Below, one piece after another: positions 37,601 through 48,200 of a stretch of DNA of 64,000 bases. The notes below the pieces were generated by a model. That model saw nothing but the letters and a program-made list of their open reading frames with translations, did not search any database and was not told the origin of the DNA. Position 1 is the first letter of the stretch; the number at the start of each line of letters is the position of its first letter. Origin of the DNA: Eudorina sp. 2006-703-Eu-15 (Eukaryota; Chlorophyta; Chlorophyceae; Chlamydomonadales; Volvocaceae). The position numbers and the translations under genes are program-made. Location of the stretch: positions 186,001 through 250,000 of the forward strand of contig BDSI01000149.1 in the NCBI GenBank assembly GCA_003117195.1. The letters run 5' to 3'.

Positions 37601-39745
37601 CGTGCACCTCCGGCGCCCCCGTGTCGGACCCTGTCCCTCCCTCCCGACCCTGTCCCTCCCTCCTCCCTCCCGCCCTGCCTCCCGGGGGCGCGCAGTTCCT
37701 CGGAGCTGCCGCCTCGCTGCGTCATCCGGCGTCGGGCGGCAACGCCTTGCAGCAAGATTACATGTCGGAGGACCCGCGGGTCAGTGACGGGGCGCAGCCG
37801 GGCGTGTCGCCTCAGGCGGCGCCGGGTGAGGTCGCCCCCGTGGCCGTCAAAATGGAGGACGCGTTCGGGTCCGCCGGCGGCGGCTCGGGCTCCACATCCG
37901 GGGCCGCTGGCGAGGCGGGCGGCGACACGCCCGGGATCAAGGGGGAGGTCGGTGGCGGCGCCGCGCCTGCAGGGCAGCGGAAAGGCTTGTCCGTGCCGCA
38001 GGAAATGGACTTGACCGCTGCAGGTGGGGCGGGGTGGCACCTGGCACAGCAGGTTTGGACCCGCCCGTGAAGGGGGCAGAGAGGGCGGTGGCACGTGGGC
38101 GAGGGCGTTGAACTGGTCCGTGAGACACGTGCTTTCTGATTCAGGAAAGCAGGCCTCACACACACACACACACACATTCATATGGCTCGGTTATCTTTTA
38201 CACATTTATATGTGTGTGCAGCGCAAAGCCCGCACGTCGTATATGGTTGCATGTTCGTAGTACTTGTCGTGCCTGTGACCCGTGGGTAACCGTGACCCGT
38301 GGGTAGACGTGACCGCGGGACCGTCGCTGCCACCACCCGGCGTACACACTGTGTATGCCGGGTGGCAGCGGCGGTCCCGCGGTTGCGTCTTGCCCCGGAG
38401 TTCCCCGCCTGCTGCTTCTGCTCCCCATGATCACATCGCCGTGTCTGTGTCGTATATCTGCACCTGGGTTCGGGCGGGCGGGTTTCTTTTCTAGACACCG
38501 CCGTGTCGGTGTCGACGGCGGCCGGCGGCGCCCGTCGGGAAGACCGCCGCCGCCGAAGCACTCCGCGCCAATTGCAGAGGGCTGTACGTGCCACTGAACC
38601 GTCTGCGCCGTCCTGTGAATCGACTCCGCAGGCAAGCCGGGCAACAAATCGAGTCCCACTTCCGCGTCGGCGCCCTCCGGCCCCCCCGGCGCAGCAGGCC
38701 GGCAGCACCCCCTCCCTGTGGACGCCGGTGGGCTGATGCTGGTGGGTGGCGTTGGCCGCAGCAGCTTCACAGATCGGGTGGTGGCGATGATGGAGCCGGC
38801 GGGCGACACAGCAGCCGCGGGGGGGCTGAGCGGCTCGCAGGCGGGTCTGGGCGGGGCGGGGCCGCGGCCGCCGCCGCCGCCGGGGCTGCGGCTGGGCGGG
38901 GCCCTGTCGGGCATTGCAGCGGCGGCCGCGGGCATGAGCTCGTTGCAGCAACCGACGGTGACGGATGCTGTTGTGGTGATGGGTCTGGGGGACGACGACA
39001 TCCTGGTCTGCATGGGCGGCCTCCAGGGGGGAGGGGGAGGAGGCGGGGACCTAGGTTCGAGGCGCGGTCTTACGGGCTTCGGCCGGCGACGGGGCGGGTG
39101 AGAGGAAGGGAGGGAGGGACGGGAGGGAGGGGTAGAGGAAATTGGTGGACGTGTGTTGAAGCTGCACTGCTGCCGAAGCAAAAGGTCCCGGAGGGTTGAA
39201 GGGGTGGAAGAGGGGATGGGAGAGGCGGACGAACGGAAGGAGAGGTGAGTCCCCCGGGCTCCGGGCGCAGCGCCATGGAAGGATGCCCACCCGGGTACGT
39301 GGCTCGGGGCGCCCGGAGTGTCCTGCGGCCGGCTTTCCACCGGTGGGCCCAAAATAGCGTGCGTCTGTCGGTGCGTCTGTCTGTGCGCCTGTGTGTGTAA
39401 AAGGGAACTGCACCGTGTCTGATTGTGTGTGTGTGTGTGTGTGTGTGTGTAGTCGCGTCATCTTGCTCGCAACGAGAGACCTCAATACGGCGCAGAGAGA
39501 CCCGCGCGGAGGTTACTTTCAAGATCTTCAACGTGGGGTGCATAACGCAGCCAGGCCGGCGCCCTTGCATTCGGCTGCGGAAGAATAAAGCGTTGGTGCG
39601 GGTCAGCATTTCCATCGGCGCCGCCCAAGGCCGGCGCAGGCACCCCGCATGCCCCCCCCCCCGCCCCCCGGCGACGGCGGCTCCCGGCGTCGCTATCGGG
39701 TCGTGGCGGGCAGTTGGGCGGCATGCTTTATGCCCCGCGACTTGA
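34609..39745 (+). CDS. Large low-complexity, probably nuclear protein of unknown family
   Basis: Six phase-compatible exons: 34609-34727, 35105-35439, 35883-37303, 37696-38023, 38632-39097, 39496-39745 (972 residues, stop TGA). The N-terminus is basic and not signal-like (NVKRQARTFLNPLADQ, then RRSSLLYTYTRAVRDCCDD). The centre is Gly/Ser/Ala-rich with a Gln/His tract near residues 361-385 (QQQHIQFSQQQQQNHHHH). A short motif occurs twice (DHAAVLNL, SDAAVLNL). Two psi-K-x-E SUMOylation-type motifs (VKME, IKGE) lie near residues 675 and 705. The last exon reads EVTFKIFNVGCITQPGRRPC. This composition is usual for transcriptional regulators in green algae, but I recognise no DNA-binding domain, so the role is inference. 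The start could instead be at 33894 through an extra exon. The end of the last exon is the least certain part. Confidence 0.6.
34828..34966. repeat. Minus-oriented R1 copy flanked by a diverged direct duplication
   Basis: R1 in minus orientation (GCTCTGGCAGCACCGCAGTA then TATAAATATGTCTACC, 34881-34926) lies in intron 34728-35104. It is flanked by two copies of CCACGGAGCTCC.GCCGG.CG ... CACCGTGT (34828-34870 and 34922-34962). The copy is antisense to the gene. Confidence 0.65.
37440..37560 (+). repeat. Tandem R2 modules with GT runs in intron
   Basis: GTGTAAAAGATAACTGAGCC (about 37477-37496) and a second AGAAAAGCTGAGCTGTG (about 37529) are each followed by a short GT run, within intron 37304-37695. 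A minus-oriented R2 (on the plus strand GGCTCGGTTATCTTTTACAC) is at 38163-38212 in the next intron. Confidence 0.6.
38306..38389 (+). repeat. Near-perfect 84-nt inverted repeat (foldback) in intron
   Basis: The left arm starts GACGTGACCGCGGGACCG and the right arm ends CGGTCCCGCGGTTGCGTC. Arms of about 41-43 nt pair with only four mismatches and one 3-nt bulge, and the central CACACTGTGTA leaves essentially no loop. It sits in intron 38024-38631, preceded by two GTGACCCGTGGGTA repeats. Transcribed, it would form a long stable hairpin, so it could be a MITE-like relic or a small-RNA precursor. Confidence 0.85.
39132..39180 (+). repeat. R1 module, the only sense-oriented copy
   Basis: TAGAGGAAATTGGTGGACGTGTGTTGAAGCTGCACTGCTGCCGAAGCA (39132-39180) lies in intron 39098-39495, followed later by an R2 core with GT run at 39393-39450. 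Confidence 0.65.
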
Positions 39746-42700
39746 GCGGAAGGGATGGGCCGGTGGGCTTGGGGACATTCGCGTCGGGGATCTGGATGTC
39801 GGAGCGCCTCCCGTGTTCGCATTCCCTGCCCTCCCTGTGTGGCGCAGCGATATCGGGGAAGGCGGGTGCAACGATGAAGGGCATGCGCGAGCCTGCCTGC
39901 ACAACGGGCTGTACAGTAAAGGGGGGTGGACCGCGGGGTTTGGACCGCGGCCATCCGCAGCACGCATGACATGGATGGATCCGGGGTGTTCCCGGCCGTC
40001 ATCGCGTGGTTCGGTCCCTGGCTTCGGCCCGGGTCCAAGGGCGCCGTTCCGCATATTGTTTGATTCCTTGGAGAGCCGTGCTGTGCTGCGTGGTGTGGTG
40101 CGGTACCGTCACGGGCAGAGGCGTCCTCGCGCCAGCCAAACACGCGGGCGCGTCTGGGTGTGTGTGTGTGTGTAAATGTGTGTGTGTATAAATGTGTGTG
40201 TATAAATGTGTGTAAGTGTGTGTACAAAAGAAAAGGTCCTGTGTGTAGCGAGGGTCCGCCCAGGTGTGTGTGTGTGTATGTGTGTGTGTATTGGTGCTTC
40301 TGGCAGCCAGCAGCAGCGCAGCACCGGGGGTTGCGATGAAGGACGTGGCGAGAGGGAGGGGGATTCCGATGTCCGGCCGTGTGATGCATGCAGCAGCAGG
40401 GGGCGCCCTGTCCACAACCGCATACCTTTGATGATAGGGCATGACGGCACTGCCAAGAAGCGGGGGAATGTTTTCAGTGCGGGGGGGGGGCATGGATGGA
40501 AGGTGCGGCGGAGCCTCGGGCGGCGGTAGGGAAGAGATGGGTCGGTCGGTCGGTCGGTCGGAGGAGCCGCAGCCGCGCGCCTTCTGCGTGGCTTGTGGCC
40601 ACGAGCGCGAAGCACACCCCACAGCCCTCACCGGGGCGTCGCCGACGTGCGCGCGCGGCAAACCGGCCGGCGCGCGGCGTTCTGCGCCCTCCTGCGCGGG
40701 CGGGCCTCTTGAGCCCGCGTTCGCTTCGTCAGTCGGGTGGTTCATCTGCGAGCACTGGAGATCCGGGGCTGCGGTCACCACCGCGTGATTGCAGCCCCCA
40801 GTATGTGATCTGGGGCTGCCGGCTCCGCCCTCGGTCCCGGTGATGGGGGTCCCTGCGCGCCGTCGCGGGTCCCCGCCGGCCGGTACCCCTCACCCGGGGC
40901 GACGAGTGGGAGCGCGCGGTCGCGGTCGCGGTCGCGGTCGCGGCGGCCCCCGTTCTAGCCGCCGCCCACGGCCAGCCCGCGGCCAGCCTTCGCCACACAA
41001 CGCAGCGGTTGCGAACCTGCGCGGACCTTGCTTGCGATGCCGTAAGAGAAGACGATGGGCAGGATTGCCGTTATTGTTGTTTTCTATCTGTCGACACATG
41101 CCGCTGGAACTGACCTTTCTTCTGGTGCTCAGTTCGCGTGCGTGCGTGCGTGCTTGGCTGCGCCGCGGTGCGCTGCCCCGCGGCGGCCGACCCGCGGGAC
41201 GGTCTCCAGACGTCGGAGCGGGGTCTTGGATTCGGAGATCGGGGACGCGGCTGGCGGTTGGCGACCCGTCGCGTCGGCTTGGTGGGCTTGGTGGGCCTGG
41301 AGGCTGCTGAGGTTGGTGCGGGGTGGGTGGGTGAGTGGTGGGGAAGCGGTCGTCGGTCGGGTCTCTCTGGGCCGCGGTGGGCGAGAAGAAAGAACTGCCC
41401 AGACGATGCTTCCCCCGCTCGCCCTGGTTGCCGGGGGGAGCTGGGGCCACCTGCCCGCCCCGGCTGGGGAGAGCAGGGCCTCTGGGAGGGGAGGCCGGCC
41501 ACCGGCGCTGCCCACTGAGAGGACAGGGGCTCAGTCACGGCGCGCGCTAGCGAGCACTCGGACTATCCCGGTGTGGGAGCCTGCGAGGGGGGCTCTGCGC
41601 GACGGGCGAGGGGAATCGCGTACGGAACGAATGGCCGTTGATGTCTCTTAAAGCTGCACATGCGCACAAAAGACGTTTGCGGAAAATATGTTGTTTAGGG
41701 CAGGGCTGGGCTGGGCTGGGCCACTTTGGTGCACTGTTGTCGCTCGGTCAGTTTTCCTTGAATCCTGGTTTGAGCCTGCCGGTTGTCATACCGCTGGCAC
41801 AGCTGACCATGGTCGTGTGGGAAACTTGGCGGGGTGCGGTGCGGGGGCTGGGGGGTTGGGGCCCTTGCTTTCGTGCGGACGAGAGGAATCCTGCGCACAT
41901 CGAGTTGGCTCAGCTGCTATCCTGTCGTTTGTCGTGGCAAACGAAAAAGGAATCCTGATATCGGTCCGCGCGTCGTCTCCAGCGGCCGTGATTTGTTTCC
42001 CCTATGAAGTACGGCATATGGATGGCGGGTTGGGGGTTTTGTGGACAAGAATGGGTCAACGATGGGCGGCTTGCATGTTTGAACTTTCGGCACTGAGAAG
42101 CGGCATTTTGGCTTCACTACCGGCCAACCAGCACTCTTTCGAGGTCTGTCGGCACGGAGAAATGCTCTTTCTGATGCGTACTGCACACAAGGCCTAAGAG
42201 ACCATGTTACTAGGAGTTGTTTGTCGTGCACACACGTTTCTTCGCTTCACACGCACGTACCTGAGGGCACCCTCGCCGGTCGTGGTCGAGTCGTGGCTGG
42301 CGACCAGGCAGAGGACGGCCGTATGTGGGAGCGCACCCATTTATGAAACCTTTCATTTCCCCCCCCCTTCTTGCAATGCTCAACCGCACCCCGCAATCCC
42401 CACACACGCGCCATATGCGTGCGACCATCCTTGGCTGCAGACCCCGTGTGGGTTTGCGCAAAGCTCAGCACGCGGGGGACAACAAACCCCCGGCTGTCCG
42501 GCTGTCCGGCTGGGCAGGCTATCGCCCCCGTCGTGGCGCGGGTGCGGCCGCGTAGGGGGCAGAGCAGGGCGCTCTGCCCCCTCGACCCTGCCCAGGGGGC
42601 CGAACAAGCGCCGCAACCTCCCCCCCCCACACACACACACATCGAGGAGGTGCGGGCAGGCCGGGTCCGACCGCGCGCTCGACCCGTGGGCTGTCGGTCC

Positions 42701-45286
42701 TGCGCGTACCGTACCCGGCCTGCGGGCGGCGGCGCGGCCGCGCGGGCGGGCGGCCGCCTCTTGACATCCGCGCGCCGATGACACGGCGCCCGTGCCAGCC
42801 CGCTGTCCTCACTTCGCGGCCTGCATATGTGTGGTGCACGGGTGTCGGGTGCCGTCCGGCGTTTTCACCTGCCAGTGAGGTCAAGTGCTGCTGGCGGTGG
42901 GTGTGGACGCGCGAGGTCCTGGGTGTGGGCGAGGCGACGCGGCGGGGGAGGCCGACATGTGACACCGCTGGCAGGGTCTTGTGGTGACACGCGGGATGGG
43001 GCCGAGGAGTGTTCCGCGCCTGCGGCCCTCCCTGCCGGTTTGCGGTGCTGCCACCCGTCCGCGCCCCACGTGCCACGTCATCCTCAGGCTGATTTGCGGA
43101 CCGGACCTTCGGTGCTTGCCAGCTCGCCTGCGTTCGCGCGCTCTGTGGGTGCGGTGCGGTGTTTTTGTGCGTTGCTTGCATATCTCTCTCATAGTTTCAT
43201 TACATAGTGTGCCACGTCGTTGTCACCGCCCGCCATGTCGCGGCTTTGGGGGGGAGGAATGCGGGCAGGTTGGCGCGGCGGTGGGGAGCGATCACAGGAG
43301 AGGGCGCGCGCGCGGGAGGGAGAAGGTCTCCGCGTGTGCGGCCCCGAGGACGGTTGGCCACAGCGTGCTGTCGTCTGGAGGGGGGCGCGCGTCTTGCATC
43401 TTTGCATCGTTCCGCGCCCCGCCCGCGAACGCAAACGCGTGCGCCCCGTCGTGCAGCGACAGAGCGATGGGGGCTCGCTCGGAGCGAAGAGCACTCTAAT
43501 GGCCGCTGTGGCTTAAGGATGACGTCCTCCAATAAGGCTGTTTGCGCGTGCGTAAGTGCGTGCGTTTGCCCGCGCTGGGGTGTGTGCCGCCAGCTCGGGC
43601 GCTGGAGGCGGCCGTGTCGACGAACCTCTCGCACCTCGCGGCCGCCAGAAACGTTCCTTGGCGCGGGTGCGCGACCGTCCGCTCCGTCGGGACGTCCCGC
43701 ACCCTGTTTCCGCCGCGTGGAGGGAAAACACATGCAGAGCTTCTCTAGGGCTTCTGGTCGGAGGCTGGGCGCTGGGGGAGGGGGTGCGACAGCTTCGCGG
43801 CGGTGCGGCTGAGGCGCAGGCGGTCGCCACGTGGACCACTGAGGCCACGCGTCGGTCGGACCCCTTCCCAGCCATCCCACGGGTTGCCTTGCGCCTCAGC
43901 CTGGGGCGGCCACAGCGTATCGTAACGTGATGTCGATTCATTCACTTCACCGATTTAAGTGATCACAGGCGCCCGACTGGATGTGGAAGTGGTGGGTAGA
44001 GAGGTCACGGGCTGAGCGGCGTCGGCCAGGAATGGTTCCAGGGGGGTTAATGTGCTGTGCTGTTTGGAGGAACACGGGGTGTAAACCAGGTTGCTCGGAG
44101 AGAGGGGGGGCGTGTGTTGACCCTGTTGGCCCACGAGGGCTGCGAGCGGTGGGGGAGGGAGCCAGGGCACGCGCTGTGGGGAGCCAGCGCTGTGTCCTTC
44201 GCGTTCGGCATAAATTGTCTCAGTCGGGGGCGCCGTACTGCAGCTGCTGCTGGGTGGCTGGTAATTTACTGATGCGGGACCACCCGGGCGCCCGGCTGCG
44301 GGGGACATGTCCTGTATGACATGTCCTGTTCGGGTTCCGATGGCCGGCACCGCCATTCGCTGTCGCCCGCTGAGCCGAGCGCCTGGCCCCTGTACCCGGG
44401 TGACGAGTCAAGCGACCGCTGCGGCGAATCAGGTCACGTTGTATGGTTGAACGAGGCAATGGTCTGCAGGCCCTGCTCGCATCCACCCGCGCTTTTGTCC
44501 CACGGTCTGCAGCCGCCCCCGCCCCCCCCCCCCGCCGACACACCACACCGCATCAGCAGGTGTGACGGGAGTCGTGGGACCGGCTATCAGATTCACAGTG
44601 ACAGTGGGGCGCCAGAGGCCCTGGCGGCAGGGTAAGCGCCAGTGGGGCACACACACACCAGGTCATCCAAGGCACTGGCCTCTAGGAGGGGACCGAAGGG
44701 GCGAGAGGCCAGGAGGGGCGCAGGGACCGAGGGACGTGCTCGGCGTGTCGCGCGCTCACCACCAGGATTCCCGCACTACATGATTCACAACACCATCCGC
44801 GTCGCGCGCTCACCTCTTTGGTTCCCGCTACTACTTTCTTGATTGAACATTTGAACTACCAATGATATCACAACACCAATGGGGCGTCGGCACACGACGG
44901 GGGCTGTTCGCCGGTGTCCCTCCATGTGGGTGCGAACGGGAAGTTAAGACCGCAAATGCAGCAATCCTCGCTCGCTCTTTCTTCATGCCGTCAACCGCGG
45001 CCGCCGTCTCTCGCTCAAGGCGGCCCTGAAAGCCGGAACGCCTGGGCACAGCCCGGACCCCAGCCCGCTTCCACCACCGCTGCACCCAGCATCCCCTCCT
45101 CACGTAAAGTGCCTCCAGCCCTCCTAGACTCCAAGGCCCTAGCCTCCAAACCCCCTAGCCTCCAACCCCCCTAGCCTCCAACCCCCTTAGCCTCCAAGGC
45201 CCCAGAGGCTGTCCACCCCCACCTCCACCCTCACCCCGCACCACACGCGGGCCCCTGGCTCCCCGTGTGCGCCCCGTGAGCCTCCC
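39746..45286. other. Convergent intergenic region; no confident gene
   Basis: This stretch lies between the ends of two convergent genes. It holds GT-rich stretches with R2-like words (40160-40290), a CGGTCG repeat (40915-40945), a GGGCT run (41700-41720), a lower-GC patch (41.64-42.25 kb) and C-rich CCTCCAA repeats (45120-45205). Open frames on both strands overlap each other and show no domain. I see no tRNA- or snRNA-like element. It presumably includes both 3' UTRs. Confidence 0.5.
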
Positions 45287-48200
45287 TCAGCGCCACACGT
45301 GGCAGCGGCCGCTGCTGGTGGCCGCCACCACCACCGGCAGGAGCGGGTGACAGGCCATCCGGCTGGGGATAGCCGACATGTGCTCCGAAACCAGCGTGCG
45401 GAGCAGCTGCGTGTGGACAGCGGGAGGGGGCGTCAGCGGTTGGGAGGGCGCCCCTGGAGCGGACCCGGACCTGTTTGTTATTGGTCCGAGACCGTGAACC
45501 TGTAGCTGGGGAAACGAGTGGCGGCATGCAGACTGCATGCACCGTTGATCCCTTTTGGGGTCCGCTGTAACGTCCATTCATTCATTCACGGTGTGCATCG
45601 TCCTTCACCTGGGAAGGGGGGTGCGCCTCTCGCAACGACGGGCGCGGCAGGTGTGGGGATCCCTTCCCCGTGTGTATTAAGGATTCATGGGCGGGGGGCA
45701 AGGGGCTCGGGTTTCGACCTGGCTGGATCATAAGCAGCAGCCTGGGCCCACCGGGGCTGCAACGGACCTATGCAGACGGAGTTGTGGACCCTAGCCCTGT
45801 CGAGATGGGGCACCATCTCATGCCGGATGGACGGACAGATGGACGCATGGGCGCGCGACGTGCAGGGGTCCTGCCGCGGCGCGGTCGCGGACCCCCGCCC
45901 CCCCGCCCCGGGTTCTCTAGGGCCCCAACCCCCCTTCGCTGCCGAGCCCCGAGGGCGGATGCATGCATGCATAGCCGCCGCCCGGACCTCACAAACAGGT
46001 TGGCTTCTCCTGCCCCAGGAAGGCGACGCCCTCCGGCGCAACGTACCTGCCCCGCAGCATGCGTGCCCGCCGCGCCGCCGCCCGCCGCCGTGTGCTTCCC
46101 TGCCCCGCCCTTGGCGCCACCCTTGCCGCCGCCGAGACGGGCTTTCCCCCCCGGAGGGCTTTTCCACCCCTCGCCGCTGCCGCCAGCCGCGTCGGCGGCG
46201 CCGTCAGAGGCGGCCGAGGGCGCCGGCGCCGCGAACACGTCCACACCTCGCCGCATGTTGCCCACCACGACCCCATCACAGGCGGGACTCCACACGGCCC
46301 TGCGAGGCGGGGCGGGGCCGGGGCGGTGCAGTGATCCTCATGTGACCCGTGGGTCGGTTGACATCCGCTTTTGCCGGGCGGGGCGGGCCGGGGCGGCGAG
46401 TCACAACAGGGGTTTTGCCGCCGTCCGTCGCTAGAACGCAAATATACATTGTACTCGCGGCCTCCGTCCCCTTCACCCTGCCCTTCGGAACTAACCCTGA
46501 CGTTGCTAGGGTCTCAACCTAACCCCAGCGATCCCTCCTGCTTCCTGGCCCCTCTTACTGCTCCCTGGCCTTTCCTCCTGCTGCTCCTTGGTCCCTCCTC
46601 CTGCTGCTGCCTCACCGGAATGGAGTGATCCACCGGCCGGTCTGGTTGTTGTGCGGAATGGACAGCTCCTGAGCATACTGCCCGCTGTGTGCCCCTGCCG
46701 CCGCGGCCGCCGGGGACCAGATCCGGATCGTGTCGTCGTACGACGTCGACAGCAGCCGCTGCGTTATGGTGGTGGTGGTGATATGTCGGTGGAGGTGGTG
46801 TGGTGAGCAGTGCGTGCGCCGCGAAAGTTGAGTGTTAGGGTTTACACATGGTGTACACGGGGCCTCGGGGGCAAAGAAGCGAGTTACTATACATGCACAG
46901 CCGGGCCACGGGTTCGGGCGAGCGGCATCAGATGGGACCGCGGGTGGCGCGGTGTTGGGGAGGCAGACGTCGGATCTGCTTGGGGACCGCGTGGGGGCCC
47001 CGGAGGCCACCTGCGGCCAGGTGCCCCACTTCACCCGTCCCTGTCTTGCCTGTCAGCTTCCTGTGGCGCATCACGCTTTCCTTCGTCACACTAACTTTGG
47101 CCGGGTGCGACACCGGAGGCAGTGAGGGGCCGAATATCGCCAACACCCGCAATACTCCCACCCTCTATTGCGTTGCTGATTTAATTGCTCGCTGGTCGCC
47201 GTTCCTGGAACCCCACCCGCGAGCCGTCCGTCGCCCAGTAAGCCGCGTGGCAGCTCTTGCCGTGGTGCAGCACAGCCAGCGCCTTGGCGGAGCCCACGTG
47301 GGACTTGCCGCGGGCGCCGCCGCCGCCGCCGCCCACCGCTGCCGTACTCAGTTTCCGTACATCCCATATGCAGACGGTGCCGTCCGAGCAGCTGGAGGCC
47401 AACAGGTGGCCGGCAGAGGGCTCCAGGTGCAACGAGTTGATCTTCCTGACATCGGTCGGCGGGTGTCGGGGGAGGTCGGGGGAGGTCGGCGGGTGTCGGG
47501 GGAGGTCGGGGGAGGTCGGCGGGTGTCGGGGGAAGGTCGGCGGGGAGAACGCAAGCGAGCTCGCCGCCTGCCACACCAGCCACCCCACAGGCCTGACCAC
47601 CTCCCGGCCTCCCACCGCGCGGCCTCGACCTCAACGGCCACCCTTCCACCTCCCACCTCCCCTCGCCCCACCTCACGGCCCCTCCCACCTCCCCTCGCCC
47701 CGCCGCACCTGGGACAGATCTGCAGGCCGCCGACTGCCGCCGCGGTGGGCTCCCGCGGCCCCGCAGCTGCATCCGCCCCCGGCTGCGCGTCCGTCCCCGC
47801 GGGCGACCCGCCGCCCCGGAGATCCGACCTCGAACTGGGGCCGCCCGGCTGCTGCTGTGGCTGTGACTGCTGCTGTGGCTGTGGCGGCTGAGGGGCCCGC
47901 AGGTCCACCACGTCCAGGTTCCCCAGCGGATCCCCGAGGAATGCGGTTCGGCCGTCCGAGGAGACCTCCAGCGCGCTGAACTCGGCGACCCGTGGGTCAC
48001 CAGGTGCCGGCAGCTCCAGCCACATGCCCGCGCCGCCCAGATCCAGCGCCCTGGCGGGGTGGGAGGGCGGAGCGAAGCGAAGCGAGACCCGGGGGCGGCC
48101 AGGGGGCGGCATCGTCAGCGACAGCTGTGGGGTTCATCACCCTTGCCTTTTGCTTTACCTCCCTCCCGTCGAACCGCCTCACCTGAGTGACCCGTCGTAC

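Noticed and set aside
39496..39640. Similarity of EVTFKIFNVGCITQPGRRPC to the C-terminal region of SBP-box factors
   Set aside because: Only a few residues match and no SBP zinc-finger signature (paired C/H pattern) exists in the gene.
41055..43950. Several 150-220-residue frames on both strands in 41-44 kb
   Set aside because: They overlap one another in conflicting frames, show no domains or consistent splice sites, and can be explained by GC content.
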